Positions 1-9,804 of a stretch of 64,000 bases of DNA are shown here, one piece after another. Within the stretch, counting starts at the first letter, position 1, and every line of letters begins with the position of its first letter. This DNA comes from a virus. Made by a program: the position numbers and the translations under genes. The notes beneath the pieces were generated by a model. It saw only the letters and a program-made list of their open reading frames with translations. It ran no database searches and was not told the DNA's origin. The stretch covers positions 1 through 64,000 of the IMG/VR virus record IMGVR_UViG_3300028197_001237; one strand, 5' to 3'.

Positions 1-2661
1 AATGATAATGTGGAAGGAACATTTGATTTCAAATGGTATCTGGATGATAATGAACTGAATAGTTCAATGACATCACCATCTGTATCAATAGTAAGTGTTG
101 GTAATTCTTCGATACTTACTCTTGATAATATTCCACTAATTAATGACAACTCAAGAGTTTATCTGAAGACGGATTATATTCCAGCAACTGGTGAATCACA
201 GGCAAATAATGAACCACTTCAGTCAGATACTGGTACAATTGAACTGATCAAAAACATTCAGATTCTAACTCAACCAGTAACTCAAACTGTTGCTTCTGGT
301 GATGATGTAACATATACAGTTGAAGCTCAACTGGAGAATGGATTAAAGACTGGTATCGAGTATCAATGGTATTTTGATGGTTCAGTCAGGAATGATGGTG
401 GTGTAGCTGGATTTACATATAGTGGAACTAACACAGATAGTGTTAAAGTTGCTGTTGATGAAAACGTAACAACTGGTGGTCCAGCAGTTTGTATTAGTGT
501 CCTTGGGTTGACTCTTGAGAGTCAATCTACAATTGATAGTGATTGGTCCTCCTTTAGATCAAGTTACCCACAAAGACCATTCCATCTCTTACAACCACCA
601 CAATTTCCCAATAGTCTTCTGAAGGTGCCTTCATCATACACTAGTGATGGTCTTGCATATCCTATACAAGCTATAAATTTGGACGGTGGTGACACAAACC
701 AGACAAGTGATTGGTTCACTCTGACTGGATTGAATAATGCTCCAGCTGGTACTTCGGTCTCTCTGGCAATTGATGATTCATTTGGTGGACCAATATCAAT
801 TACAGACAATAGTGGGAGTGTAAGTGTATCAGATCAAACTAATACCGATCTTCAAATTTCAGTAAATAGATTTATCAATGTTTCTAGTGGAACTGAAGGT
901 CACCCAGTCGGAAGTATTGGATATGATATTACTTTCCCCCAGTTAGGATCAACAGGCAATGTTGAACTTGAGGCATATGTCAACAACACTTCAACTAGGG
1001 CAAGTGGTCTAACTGCATCTGACAATTCTATTGCAGTTTCATCAGGTTACCCACAGAGACTCAGTGCAAACTCATTCAGAGTTGCTTTTGACATGACTAA
1101 TAGTGTTGGATCAGGAAGACAGGCAACACTGGTGAGGAGTTGGGGATTTAACTTCCTTTCACCAATCGTCTATGGTATTGGTGGTAGAACTGTTCAGATT
1201 AATGTCAGAGCATCAGTAAATGAGTTCACTAAGAAGTGTAGAGATAATGGAATGAATCTCTACTATTCTACTATGTCTGGTGAGAGATGGGCTATTGATC
1301 ATAATAGGTCACTACCCGAAGCTGGTAATAATACTGTTCAGAATCTATATTGTGAGGTATCACACCCACAGTCGTTCAATTCACCTCAGAATACTAACAC
1401 TGTAACTATGACAGTGGTCTCACCAAGACCACTGATTACTTTTGAAGCTTATACTTTCGCTAATGACTATGCAACAAAAGATGTAGACTTTGATAGTAAT
1501 CCTGAATTTACACTTGATCAGAACACTTTTGGATCACAATATAGTATCATTCAGTTCCACTCAGTAGAGAGGAACAACCCTATCATCATGAATATGTTTG
1601 GTTCTAAGGGAGCTGGTTCTAATGGTGGAGAAGGTGGAACTGCAACTATCAAATTTACAGCTGAAAAAGATATTGAGTATACTGTGATTGGTATCTCAAA
1701 TAATTCGGCTGTATTCTTGTATCGTGGTTCAACTCTTATTGCTGTTGTTGGCGAAGGTGGAGACAGCGTGGGTCACTCTGACGCTACATCTTCAGTATCA
1801 GGTGGTGATGGAGGTGGTGCAAGTGGTTCCGGTGGTGATGGTGGTAGTAATAGTGGTTCCGGTGGTCAGTATTCATCACTGTCACTGAATGGTGTATACG
1901 GTTCAATCACACCATCTAGTGTTACTTTACAGAGTGGTGATACTCTAGCAACTCAAAACCAGGGTGGTAGAACTATTGCTTGTACCAAGGGTTCTTATTG
2001 GATAAATCAGGCTATTTCGGCTTGTAGTAATAATAGTTCAAGTGAGATCAAGTATGTCAACATTGATGGGACAACTATTAATTCAAGTTCTTCTATCATT
2101 AGGGGATTTAAACCTGGATATACCATTACTTCAACAGCTGGTGCTGGCCTAGCTGCTGGTGGACAAGGTGGTAATGGTGCAGTAGGTGGTAATGGTGGAT
2201 CTAATGGTCAAGGTGGTGGCGGTGGATCAGGATACAATGATGGTAGTGTAGAGATTGTATCAACTCGTCTTGGTGGTTCAACTGGACTAGCTAAAATTAG
2301 CATGAGAACGGAAACTTCCCAGTTCGTACACTTCTTTGATAATAGAGTTAGACCTAAGAGAACTACTTCTCTTACAAGTACTGGTAATATTGCCAGTGTA
2401 TCTGCTCAGTCTGAGAGTGGTAATGGTCAGCCAGGTGATACCGGTGCTAAACATTATCTCGTCACAATGGATGCTGACTATACTGGTCTCACTATTGAGG
2501 TTACATCAGATCTCACAGCCGCTGGTGGTTCAACCGATCCAGACATGCGAGCAGGAGCGATACAGAAACAGAACTCTACTCAGTGGAGAGTATGGTTCGT
2601 CAGAGGAGGTGGAACATCCAATACCTTTATCAGAGAAGCGACCATTATTGGAAACTTATAA
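1..2661 (+). CDS. Tail fibre/adhesin-like protein with Ig-like and Gly-rich domains (5' partial)
   Basis: The reading frame is open to the first base, so the gene starts upstream of the window; a GTG at 10 is only the first possible start inside it. The visible part is about 886 residues. It has Ig-like segments near the N-terminus (a 'QPVTQTVASGDDVTYTV' strand and a 'YQWYFDG' core), a beta-rich middle, and a C-terminal third with two glycine-rich blocks (around residues 540-640 and 710-750). Ig-like plus Gly-rich architecture is typical of phage fibres and adhesins that contact the cell surface, so a virion role in host recognition is inferred. It is followed by a perfect late-promoter octamer that overlaps its stop codon. 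The exact receptor role is unknown. Confidence 0.75.
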   Translation, partial: NDNVEGTFDFKWYLDDNELNSSMTSPSVSIVSVGNSSILTLDNIPLINDNSRVYLKTDYIPATGESQANNEPLQSDTGTIELIKNIQILTQPVTQTVASGDDVTYTVEAQLENGLKTGIEYQWYFDGSVRNDGGVAGFTYSGTNTDSVKVAVDENVTTGGPAVCISVLGLTLESQSTIDSDWSSFRSSYPQRPFHLLQPPQFPNSLLKVPSSYTSDGLAYPIQAINLDGGDTNQTSDWFTLTGLNNAPAGTSVSLAIDDSFGGPISITDNSGSVSVSDQTNTDLQISVNRFINVSSGTEGHPVGSIGYDITFPQLGSTGNVELEAYVNNTSTRASGLTASDNSIAVSSGYPQRLSANSFRVAFDMTNSVGSGRQATLVRSWGFNFLSPIVYGIGGRTVQINVRASVNEFTKKCRDNGMNLYYSTMSGERWAIDHNRSLPEAGNNTVQNLYCEVSHPQSFNSPQNTNTVTMTVVSPRPLITFEAYTFANDYATKDVDFDSNPEFTLDQNTFGSQYSIIQFHSVERNNPIIMNMFGSKGAGSNGGEGGTATIKFTAEKDIEYTVIGISNNSAVFLYRGSTLIAVVGEGGDSVGHSDATSSVSGGDGGGASGSGGDGGSNSGSGGQYSSLSLNGVYGSITPSSVTLQSGDTLATQNQGGRTIACTKGSYWINQAISACSNNSSSEIKYVNIDGTTINSSSSIIRGFKPGYTITSTAGAGLAAGGQGGNGAVGGNGGSNGQGGGGGSGYNDGSVEIVSTRLGGSTGLAKISMRTETSQFVHFFDNRVRPKRTTSLTSTGNIASVSAQSESGNGQPGDTGAKHYLVTMDADYTGLTIEVTSDLTAAGGSTDPDMRAGAIQKQNSTQWRVWFVRGGGTSNTFIREATIIGNL

Positions 2662-2664
2662 ATA
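2657..2664 (+). promoter_or_regulatory. Late promoter TATAAATA
   Basis: This is an exact match to the T4 late-promoter octamer TATAAATA, 36 bp before the ATG at 2700. The TAA stop of the preceding fibre gene (2659-2661) lies inside the motif. Confidence 0.75.
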
Positions 2665-2699
2665 ACTATCAGGTGGATAGTGAAACCTAACGGAGACAA

Positions 2700-3491
2700 A
2701 TGGCTGTAAACAAGAATTTTGTAGTCAAAAATGGAATAGAAGTAGCAAATGATCTAATTTTTGCTTCATCTGACCAAAATAAAGTCGGTATAGGTACCAC
2801 TCAACCTAATGCTCTCCTCGAAGTTGGAGGGGATTTTAAGGCACTTGGGAATTCAACTGTAGTTGGATTTGCAACTATCCAAGATACACTTAAAGTTGGT
2901 AGTGGTGGAACCGTACTTCTTGCTGATGTTCAATCAGGAAGATTAGGATTCAATACAGCTACACCACATCATAATGTTCACATTTCTAATGTGGGTAGTG
3001 GACTCACTTCACTATATGTTGATGGTGGTAATGTTGTTTTTACTGGAGACCTCAGTGGTTATAACGCTGTTTTCTCTGGTGATGTCAATTTAAGTTCAGG
3101 TAATCTTGTTGTTGGCGGTGCAGCCACAATTACCTCTAACCTGGTTGTTGGTGGTGACATTAGTTATGATGAGGCTAATGGTAGAAATATCAATATTAGT
3201 GGTATTTCAACACTTGGAACAGTACAGGTTTCAAATGGTCAAGTAACATCAACATCCGGTGTTGTAACTTACTTTGGTGATGGTTCCAATCTGACAGGAG
3301 TTACCGCTACCGCTGGTGGTACAATTGGTCTTGGTGCCGAAGGTACATTTGTGGGTTCTGGGGTTACTCAGATAAACATCAACTCCTCAAGCGGTTCGGG
3401 TGTAGTAGCATCTTCAGTACATGCTGGAATTGTTACCGCAACCATTCAAACTGGAGTTTCGATTGGTCTTGCTATCGCTCTCGGTAGTTGA
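2700..3491 (+). CDS. Cyanophage tail-fibre-like protein, 263 aa
   Basis: The protein is rich in Gly, Ser, Thr, Val and Asn with short beta-strand repeats. It starts with a 'KNFVVKNGIEVAND' segment, then 'KVGIGTTQPNALLEVGG', a phrasing common in trimeric phage fibres and intramolecular-chaperone endosialidase-type proteins. A 'YFGDGSNLTGV' motif near residue 195 recurs in other fibre genes here (4051, 18806, 55715). It lies behind a late promoter at 2657 and before another fibre gene. I infer a structural fibre segment; the attachment partner cannot be read from the sequence. Confidence 0.7.
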   Translation: MAVNKNFVVKNGIEVANDLIFASSDQNKVGIGTTQPNALLEVGGDFKALGNSTVVGFATIQDTLKVGSGGTVLLADVQSGRLGFNTATPHHNVHISNVGSGLTSLYVDGGNVVFTGDLSGYNAVFSGDVNLSSGNLVVGGAATITSNLVVGGDISYDEANGRNINISGISTLGTVQVSNGQVTSTSGVVTYFGDGSNLTGVTATAGGTIGLGAEGTFVGSGVTQININSSSGSGVVASSVHAGIVTATIQTGVSIGLAIALGS

Positions 3492-3497
3492 TAAATA
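3490..3497 (+). promoter_or_regulatory. Late promoter GATAAATA
   Basis: Late-promoter motif 20 bp before the ATG at 3518. The TGA stop of the upstream gene overlaps its first bases. Confidence 0.6.
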
Positions 3498-3517
3498 TTC
3501 CTAACACTTAAAGAAAA

Positions 3518-4051
3518 ATGGCAGAAGTATTTGTAAATTCACTCACACCATCGGCAGGTATTGTTGCGACAAACCAAGCTGGAATTATTGCAGCAAATGC
3601 AACCACAATTACAGGTATTTCTACTCTGAATGTGGGTCTTGGTTATATGGTTGACAACCAAAACTTCCGTGGTGGAACTAAGGTATCTGGAATTGGTGTT
3701 GGTCAAGTCACTGTAAATAGCACATCCACCAATAGTGCTACCGCAACCACACAAAGTGTTAACTTTTTGGGTCCAACGACCTGTTACACTTCACCTGGTA
3801 GCACTAAATCAATTCTTATTGGTGGCACATTCGCTAACATAACAAAAAGTAATGTCAACATATTTGTTGAGGTTGTTTCTGGTTCTAACAGATCAAACAT
3901 CGCTAATGAGATTCCTGTTCCGACCGGAAGTTCATTCGTAATTAGTGACGCCGGTAAGACAATTTTATTGGCGGCAGATGAACTTCGTGTTTATTCTGAT
4001 ATCAATAATGGTATTGATGTAACTCTTGGCATTCTTCAGGGGGTAAACTGA
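3518..4051 (+). CDS. Small virion/fibre-associated protein, 177 aa
   Basis: The first half contains 'GIIAANATTITGISTLNVG' and resembles fibre shaft sequence. The second half ('TSPGSTKSILIGGTFANIT') looks like a compact beta-sandwich of about 100 residues, and a similar domain makes up most of the 134-aa protein at 19130. It has its own late promoter. Its last A is the first base of the next ATG, so translation of the two is probably coupled. A virion decoration or fibre-tip role is inferred from context only. Confidence 0.6.
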   Translation: MAEVFVNSLTPSAGIVATNQAGIIAANATTITGISTLNVGLGYMVDNQNFRGGTKVSGIGVGQVTVNSTSTNSATATTQSVNFLGPTTCYTSPGSTKSILIGGTFANITKSNVNIFVEVVSGSNRSNIANEIPVPTGSSFVISDAGKTILLAADELRVYSDINNGIDVTLGILQGVN

Positions 4052-4926
4052 TGGCTGATAGAGGAGGGTATCTAGGTAGAAATCCTGGAGACACATCTGT
4101 TCGTTTTGCTCGTCAATCGTATGTGGTATCAGGTGCAACTTCATTATTCACATTCTCTTCAGGATATGACGTTGGATTTATTGATGTCTTTCTGAATGGA
4201 TCAAAATTAGTCAATGGACTTGACTATACTGCTAATGATAAACAGACAGTTAGTCTAACAATTCCAGCACAGAGTGGGGACTCATTAGAACTTGTAGCTT
4301 ATAAAGCGTTCGATATAGTTAGTATTATATCATCTTCTGATGGTGATTTCACTGCTAGTGGAAACATTATAGCTGGTGGTACAATCCAAGGTAATTTTGT
4401 CGGTGATGGATCTGGACTGACTGGTATTTTAACTGGTGGAAGTAATGGATCAAATCTCACTGGTATTGTAACCAGTATTACGGCTGGTGATAACATTTCA
4501 GTTGATTCTTCAACTGGTAATGTAACAATTACAGGTTTGGCTAACACATCTAATGTGGTTGCAGACACACTAGTTGTTAGTGGTGTTGGTACATTCTCAG
4601 GTGGTGTTAAGGGTATCGGTATTAGTTCCGGTGGAACTGTCGTTACTACTGATGCTATCGAGACATTAAACTTCATCGGTGCAGGTAACACTTTCAAGGT
4701 AACTGGTTCTCAAGTTGATATCAGTATCCAAGGAGGAGGCGGTGGAGCTGGACTATCCACAGTTGGTGTTAATACAGGATTTGTATTCTCTAATCCCAAC
4801 TCTATAACAACAAGTATTCAACTAACAGAACCCGGATATAATTATGGTATGTTTGGTCCAATCACTATTAGTGGTGTGGGTGTAACCGTCACCGTTGGTG
4901 CTGGTAATAGTTTCACTATTGTATAA
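4051..4926 (+). CDS. Tail-fibre-like protein, 291 aa
   Basis: An N-terminal domain of about 95 residues ('FIDVFLNGSKLVNGLDYTAND', then 'IPAQSGDSLELVAYKAFDI') occurs in many cyanophage fibres and also at the start of the 488-aa protein at 16106. It is followed by a repetitive Gly/Ser/Thr shaft with 'GDGSGLTGI' and 'ITAGDNISVDSSTGNVTITG' units; the latter is close to a unit in the 987-aa protein at 52722. The start overlaps the upstream stop by one base. The shared N-terminal domain suggests a common attachment point with interchangeable distal parts. Confidence 0.7.
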   Translation: MADRGGYLGRNPGDTSVRFARQSYVVSGATSLFTFSSGYDVGFIDVFLNGSKLVNGLDYTANDKQTVSLTIPAQSGDSLELVAYKAFDIVSIISSSDGDFTASGNIIAGGTIQGNFVGDGSGLTGILTGGSNGSNLTGIVTSITAGDNISVDSSTGNVTITGLANTSNVVADTLVVSGVGTFSGGVKGIGISSGGTVVTTDAIETLNFIGAGNTFKVTGSQVDISIQGGGGGAGLSTVGVNTGFVFSNPNSITTSIQLTEPGYNYGMFGPITISGVGVTVTVGAGNSFTIV

Positions 4927-4939
4927 GGAGGAATAGAAA

Positions 4940-6721
4940 ATGGCTCAACTTAGAGTAGATAACATCACTAATCAGAATGATGACGGACCAGTAATCTTTG
5001 ATAAGGGTATCGTTGCTTCTGCTGATAATCTTATACTAAAACCAGGTACAACATCTTTCAACCCTGTACAACTTGCTACCAACGTTGGCATTACCACCAA
5101 CATTCAGATTGGTTTCAACCAAACGATGCAATTCAGTGGTATTGGTACCATTCGCATTCGTGAGGGTTCGGCAACCGGAACAATCACTACTTCATTTACT
5201 TGTGGTGTATCATCTGAAGCAAATTTTGTTGGTCAAACTCTTATTATCAATCCAAAGGATGATTTGGCTACTGGTCAAACTTACTTTGTCACCTTACCAT
5301 CTGTTGGTATTGCAAACACAGTAGGTTCGTTCATTGAACCAGTTACTAATTATCAATTCCAAACGGAATTTATAGATTTTAATATTCAAGGTGGTGACTT
5401 TGAACAAGTAATTGTATCACCTACATCACCAACTGGATATTATAAGTATAATGTCTTTACCAGTTCTGGTATTGCGACATTCCAATCACCATCAGCTGCA
5501 GCTATAGACTTTGCTTATGTAATGGTCGGTGGTGGTGGAGGTGGAGGTTCTGCAAGAGGTAGTTACTATGATCCAGGTTCCGGTGGTGGTGGTGCTGGTG
5601 GTTATGTAAAGAATTACAATTCAAATAATTTACCAGCTAAAAACTACACTATTTCTATCGGAAGTGGTGGATCTGGTTGTTGGAATTGGCCAACTGGAAT
5701 AAGTGGAGCTCCACCAACTACACCATCCCAGGGAAGGTCACCTAGCCCAGCTGTATATACTGTAATTCCATCACCTGGGGGCAATTCAACATTTGGACCT
5801 ACACCAGTAGGAACACTTATTGCATATGGTGGTGGAGCAGGTGGCCATGGTAGTATTCGTGGTAATCAACCTCCTTCTCCGGGTGATCCCAGTGCGGCTC
5901 CATACAGGCTTCAGTGGTGGGATACCAATGTTCCATCGTCTATGCCACAACCGTCGCATCCAAACTGGTCACCGGCACCACTACCACCGGCTCCATCGAG
6001 TGGACCATACCCAACGACAAACTGGAATGATAACCAATTGAATACCGGTGGAGCACCTGGTGGATCAGGTGGTGGTCATAGTATCTCTGGTTATTATCCA
6101 GGTTATCTGTATGATTATACATATACAAGAATAAACATTACAGGATGTAGTGGTGCATCATATCCGTCACCAAATCAACAAGGTTATCCTGGTGGTCCCG
6201 TTTATATGAATGGACAATCTTCTATGTATGGTGCAGGTAGTGGTTCTGGTGGCGGTGGAGCCGGTGGTGCCGGTGGCGGTGGTGGTACTAATACAAACGA
6301 TCTCCAAACTCCAATTCCACCAGCATCAGGTGGAAATGGAAAAACTACTCCTGAATTCCCTGGTCCTGGAATGTCATTGATACCTGGATTCCCTGCTCCC
6401 TTTGTACAGGAATTAGGTCCAAATGGATATCTCGCTGGTGGTGGTGGCGGTGGTAGATACATGACAGGTCCGCCGAATCCCTATCCTAATGGACCTAACG
6501 TAGGTGGTAATGGTGGTGGTGGTAGAGGATACCACTATCATCCCCAAACCGGAGAGACGTATTCCACAAGAGGTGCAGAACACGTTGGTGGTGGAGGCGG
6601 TGGCGGAAAGTCACCTGGTGGTCCCACTGGAACATATCCAACACCAGCACCTGGCCAATGGTTAGGTCAAAATGGTGGAAGTGGAGTTATGATGTTCAGA
6701 TATGCACACCCTGGTTCATAA
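4940..6721 (+). CDS. Gly/Pro-rich tail-fibre adhesin, 593 aa (paralogue of next gene)
   Basis: An N-terminal region ('MAQLRVDNITNQNDDGPVIFDKG') and a beta-rich part up to about residue 190 lead into a region from about residue 195 dominated by Gly, Pro, Ser and Tyr, with poly-Gly runs. This resembles the glycine-rich domains of phage distal adhesins. The protein ends 'GGSGVMMFRYAHPGS', exactly like the next gene. A good Shine-Dalgarno (AAGGAGGA) precedes the ATG. Receptor binding is inferred. The long proline-rich ORFs on the other strand here are shadows of the Gly codons. Confidence 0.7.
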   Translation: MAQLRVDNITNQNDDGPVIFDKGIVASADNLILKPGTTSFNPVQLATNVGITTNIQIGFNQTMQFSGIGTIRIREGSATGTITTSFTCGVSSEANFVGQTLIINPKDDLATGQTYFVTLPSVGIANTVGSFIEPVTNYQFQTEFIDFNIQGGDFEQVIVSPTSPTGYYKYNVFTSSGIATFQSPSAAAIDFAYVMVGGGGGGGSARGSYYDPGSGGGGAGGYVKNYNSNNLPAKNYTISIGSGGSGCWNWPTGISGAPPTTPSQGRSPSPAVYTVIPSPGGNSTFGPTPVGTLIAYGGGAGGHGSIRGNQPPSPGDPSAAPYRLQWWDTNVPSSMPQPSHPNWSPAPLPPAPSSGPYPTTNWNDNQLNTGGAPGGSGGGHSISGYYPGYLYDYTYTRINITGCSGASYPSPNQQGYPGGPVYMNGQSSMYGAGSGSGGGGAGGAGGGGGTNTNDLQTPIPPASGGNGKTTPEFPGPGMSLIPGFPAPFVQELGPNGYLAGGGGGGRYMTGPPNPYPNGPNVGGNGGGGRGYHYHPQTGETYSTRGAEHVGGGGGGGKSPGGPTGTYPTPAPGQWLGQNGGSGVMMFRYAHPGS

Positions 6722-6736
6722 TAAGGAGGTACCAAA

Positions 6737-8368
6737 ATGTCAGATTTAAGAGTTAATAGAGTAAGAAGCCTTAGTGGTGGTACCGTTGAATTTGTCGATG
6801 GTGTTAGTGGAAATGCAGATGGTCTTAGGTTTGCACCTAAGATCGTACAATATAGTCCACTTGCACTGTCAACAGATGTTCAGGTATCGACTAATCAGTT
6901 TCAGTTTACATTTGACCAACCTATTAAGTTTTACGGAACTGGTACTATTCAGATTATAAAATCATCTAATAGTTCTGTTTACGAATCATTCGCAATCACT
7001 AATGGTGGTACTGCAGGTGTGGGTGTTACTATTGCAGGTAATGTTCTTCAACTTGATACATCAGCTGGAAACTTTGAATTCTTCACTAATTACCATATCT
7101 CATTCCCAGGTGCTGGTATCGCGGGCACTTACAATGATCCCCTTACCGCTCAAGATGGATACACTTTCAGAACTGGTACAACTTCCTTTGATGTTAATGG
7201 TGGCGATTATCAACAAGTAGTTGTAGATTCAAATTCACCAACTGGTTACTACAAATATAATATCTTTACTAATTCAGGAATAGCTACATTTACTGGACCT
7301 AGTGCATCTGCTACAGATTTTAATTATGTTCTTGTCGGTGGTGGCGGTGGTGGCGGTGGATCCTACTCAAACATGACAGGTGGAGGAGGAGGAGCCGGTG
7401 GACTTGTCCAAGACTATAATGCATCAAACATACCTGCAGGAAACTACACTATCAGTATTGGAGCAGGTGGTCCTGGTGTTTTCAATAATCCAGGTGGAAC
7501 AAATGCTCCTCCAACATCACCTCCAACCGGTGCATTTACAGTACTAGCAAATCCAGGATCAGATTCAACATTTGGACCTACACCAGTAGGAACAATTACA
7601 GCTAAAGGGGGTGGTCGAGGAGGAAGGTATCGATACTATGGAAGTCCAGGACCATCTTACCCATACCCTGCTAACCCGATGAGTACTCATTTTTGGGGTG
7701 CACCGGGTGGTTCAGGTGGTGGAGGTGCTTTTACTGCAGAACCAGCTCCAACACAATCCCCAAGAAATCCTGGAGGATCAGGATTTTCATATCCTTCTCC
7801 AAACCAACAGGGTCATCCTGGAGGATCTACAATGTCAAACCCTACTGCCCCTGGTCCCACTAGTAAAGGTGGTGCTGGTGGAGGTGGTGCCGGTGGTGCC
7901 GGTGGAAGTATAAATCCTTACAACGTTTGGCACTTTAGTGGCGGCGGCGGTGGATCTGGTAAAGCTAGTCCCCAGTTTCCTGGTCCTGGTTTAGCACTCT
8001 TAGGATTGCCTATTCCAATGACTAATGAAATGGGACCATCGGGAACGCTTGCTGGTGGAGGTGCTGGAGGAAACTATGTTAGTCCTGGAAGTGCCTATCC
8101 TACTAATCCAGGTTTCTGGTCTCCACCTAGCTCAGCTGTTGGTGGTTCAGGTGGTGGAGGTGATTCTTACTACAATTTGCCTAGTTATCCATCTCAAACG
8201 CAAAGACAGATGCAAGCTGGTCACCAACATATGGGTGGCGGTGGAGGTTGTGGTCCAGGACCAGGTGGTCCTACTGGAAATCTTCCAACACCAGCTCCAG
8301 GTGATTGGTATGGCGCACCAGGTGGATCTGGAGTTATGATGTTCAGATATGCACACCCTGGTTCATAA
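6737..8368 (+). CDS. Gly/Pro-rich tail-fibre adhesin, 543 aa (paralogue of previous gene)
   Basis: The layout is the same as the preceding gene: N-terminus 'MSDLRVNRVRSLSGGTVEFVDG', a beta-rich domain with 'GGDYQQVVVDSNSPTGYYKYNIF' closely matching its neighbour's counterpart, then a long Gly/Pro-rich region with poly-Gly runs. The last 42 nt including the stop are identical in the two genes, as is a stretch coding for 'STFGPTPVGT'. The Shine-Dalgarno is AAGGAGGT. I read this as a tandem duplication with divergence of the central, probably receptor-facing, region. Confidence 0.7.
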   Translation: MSDLRVNRVRSLSGGTVEFVDGVSGNADGLRFAPKIVQYSPLALSTDVQVSTNQFQFTFDQPIKFYGTGTIQIIKSSNSSVYESFAITNGGTAGVGVTIAGNVLQLDTSAGNFEFFTNYHISFPGAGIAGTYNDPLTAQDGYTFRTGTTSFDVNGGDYQQVVVDSNSPTGYYKYNIFTNSGIATFTGPSASATDFNYVLVGGGGGGGGSYSNMTGGGGGAGGLVQDYNASNIPAGNYTISIGAGGPGVFNNPGGTNAPPTSPPTGAFTVLANPGSDSTFGPTPVGTITAKGGGRGGRYRYYGSPGPSYPYPANPMSTHFWGAPGGSGGGGAFTAEPAPTQSPRNPGGSGFSYPSPNQQGHPGGSTMSNPTAPGPTSKGGAGGGGAGGAGGSINPYNVWHFSGGGGGSGKASPQFPGPGLALLGLPIPMTNEMGPSGTLAGGGAGGNYVSPGSAYPTNPGFWSPPSSAVGGSGGGGDSYYNLPSYPSQTQRQMQAGHQHMGGGGGCGPGPGGPTGNLPTPAPGDWYGAPGGSGVMMFRYAHPGS

Positions 8369-8374
8369 TAAATA
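8367..8374 (+). promoter_or_regulatory. Late promoter AATAAATA
   Basis: Late-promoter motif overlapping the TAA stop at 8366-8368, 24 bp before the ATG at 8399. Confidence 0.55.
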
Positions 8375-8398
8375 TTAAACAAAGAGGTTAAGTTTAAA

Positions 8399-9127
8399 AT
8401 GGCTCATTTTGCTGAATTAGATAACAACAATATTGTTCAGCGCGTTATTGTTGTTTCAAATAAAAACACCAGTGACGGAAATGGTGTAGAGAGTGAGGAT
8501 ATTGGTGTTGCATTCTGTAAGACTCTCTACGGATCCGACACTAATTGGAAACAATGTTCTTATTCGATGAAAATCAGAAGAGCGTTTCCTTCAACAGGAA
8601 TGGTATACAGTTCTACACATGATGCGTTTCATGATCCTTCTCCCTTTCCTTCTTGGGTTTTAGACTCTAATGCATTTTGGCAACCACCAAATGCTGAACC
8701 TTCAATCACTGATGAAGACCGCGAGTTAGGATATTTTTACTACTGGAATGAAACTGAATATCAGAAAGATTCCTCAACTGGGTGGTTTCTATTCACTCCA
8801 CAACTTATCACTATCAATACACAACCTTCTCCCACAACTGTAAGTGTTTCTGTAGGATCTTCAGTAAATGTTAGTGCAGCTGCTACTGTTTCTAAAGATC
8901 AAATCGAAGCAGTATTGGAAAGAGCAGTAGTGGATGATAATGGAAATGAGATTTGGTTCTATACGGCTGGTTCAGTTCAAAGTGAAGATTCATCGTTAAG
9001 TACAACAATTAACACTGGAATTCTCACTGACACATCTCATTCTGGTAAATATAGAATTGCATTCGCTCCATTAGAAAGTGGAGTTATTGGATACACATCA
9101 TCAGTTACAATTACAGTTACTGATTGA
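8399..9127 (+). CDS. Cyanophage virion-type protein with C-terminal Ig-like domain, 242 aa
   Basis: The N-terminal 130 residues ('MAHFAELDNNNIVQRVIVV', then 'ESEDIGVAFCKTLYG') form a domain I recognise from cyanophage tail regions. It ends with a Trp/Tyr-rich 'YYWNETEYQKDSSTGW' motif. The C-terminal half ('TQPSPTTVSVSVGSSVNV', ending 'TSSVTITVTD') reads as one Ig-like beta-sandwich, comparable to those in the first gene of the window. The motif before the Ig domain is echoed in the broken remnant at 23119-23230. The function is unknown; a surface-exposed fibre accessory is likely. Confidence 0.65.
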   Translation: MAHFAELDNNNIVQRVIVVSNKNTSDGNGVESEDIGVAFCKTLYGSDTNWKQCSYSMKIRRAFPSTGMVYSSTHDAFHDPSPFPSWVLDSNAFWQPPNAEPSITDEDRELGYFYYWNETEYQKDSSTGWFLFTPQLITINTQPSPTTVSVSVGSSVNVSAAATVSKDQIEAVLERAVVDDNGNEIWFYTAGSVQSEDSSLSTTINTGILTDTSHSGKYRIAFAPLESGVIGYTSSVTITVTD

Positions 9128-9176
9128 CCTTCCATAGTTAATGATATATAATAACACTGAATACATTATTGAATAG

Positions 9177-9797
9177 ATGGCATTTCAATCAGTATGGTAT
9201 TATACGGATATACCTGAAGAAGTGGTTGACCTGATCGAGAAAGACCTAACTGAGACATTTGATCCTCAGATGGGCGATTCTCGACTCATGGGAGACGCAC
9301 TGAACAAAGAAAAAAGAAACTCCAAAAACGCATGGGTTCCCACCAATCATTGGTTAGGTGGGTTTATGTGGCATTATATTTCTAGAGCAAATAGAGAAAA
9401 CTTCTTATATGATCTGAGGTGTATTGATGGTGAATCAATGCAATACACTCAGTATGATGTTGGTCAATTCTATAGTTGGCACAATGATGCTGGTATTGCT
9501 GGAGCGTATAAACCAGCAACGGTTGGTAATAGAATGGAAGGACTTGCACAAGACTTTGTAAATGAGAATACTGAACTTGTAAGGAAGCTTTCTTTTGTCC
9601 TGCAACTATCAGATCCTGATGATTATGAAGGTGGAAATCTTCAAATGTTAGATGAATCTGGTAATAATTACTTTGCTCCAAGGAAAAGGGGAACTATTAT
9701 TCTCTTTGATTCAAGAACGATGCATAGGGTTCTTCCTGTAAAATCTGGTCTCCGTAAGTCTATCGTTGGATGGACTGTCGGACCTCGTTGGAAGTGA
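9177..9797 (+). CDS. 2-oxoglutarate/Fe(II)-dependent oxygenase (PKHD/PiuC-like), 206 aa
   Basis: The double-stranded beta-helix signature is clear. The HxD iron ligands are His102 and Asp104 ('YSWHNDAG'), the distal His is His183 ('TMHRV'), and the 2-oxoglutarate-binding Arg is probably Arg193 ('GLRKSIVGW'). Such enzymes hydroxylate protein side chains or small molecules using O2 and 2-oxoglutarate. Many T4-like cyanophages carry them near fibre genes, so hydroxylation of virion proteins is a reasonable but unproven idea. The start and the 36 bp before it resemble the broken copy at 23083-23160. The next gene begins 8 bp after the stop. Confidence 0.85.
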   Translation: MAFQSVWYYTDIPEEVVDLIEKDLTETFDPQMGDSRLMGDALNKEKRNSKNAWVPTNHWLGGFMWHYISRANRENFLYDLRCIDGESMQYTQYDVGQFYSWHNDAGIAGAYKPATVGNRMEGLAQDFVNENTELVRKLSFVLQLSDPDDYEGGNLQMLDESGNNYFAPRKRGTIILFDSRTMHRVLPVKSGLRKSIVGWTVGPRWK

Positions 9798-9804
9798 GGT
9801 AGAT

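Noticed and set aside
6202-6462. 86-aa proline-rich ORF on the minus strand
   Set aside because: It is the complement of Gly codon runs (GGT/GGC) in a fibre gene; no start signal and no independent sequence features.
9766-9804. Upstream ATG for the second oxygenase gene
   Set aside because: It would overlap the previous gene by 32 bp and lacks a ribosome site; 9805 has GTGAGGT in front.
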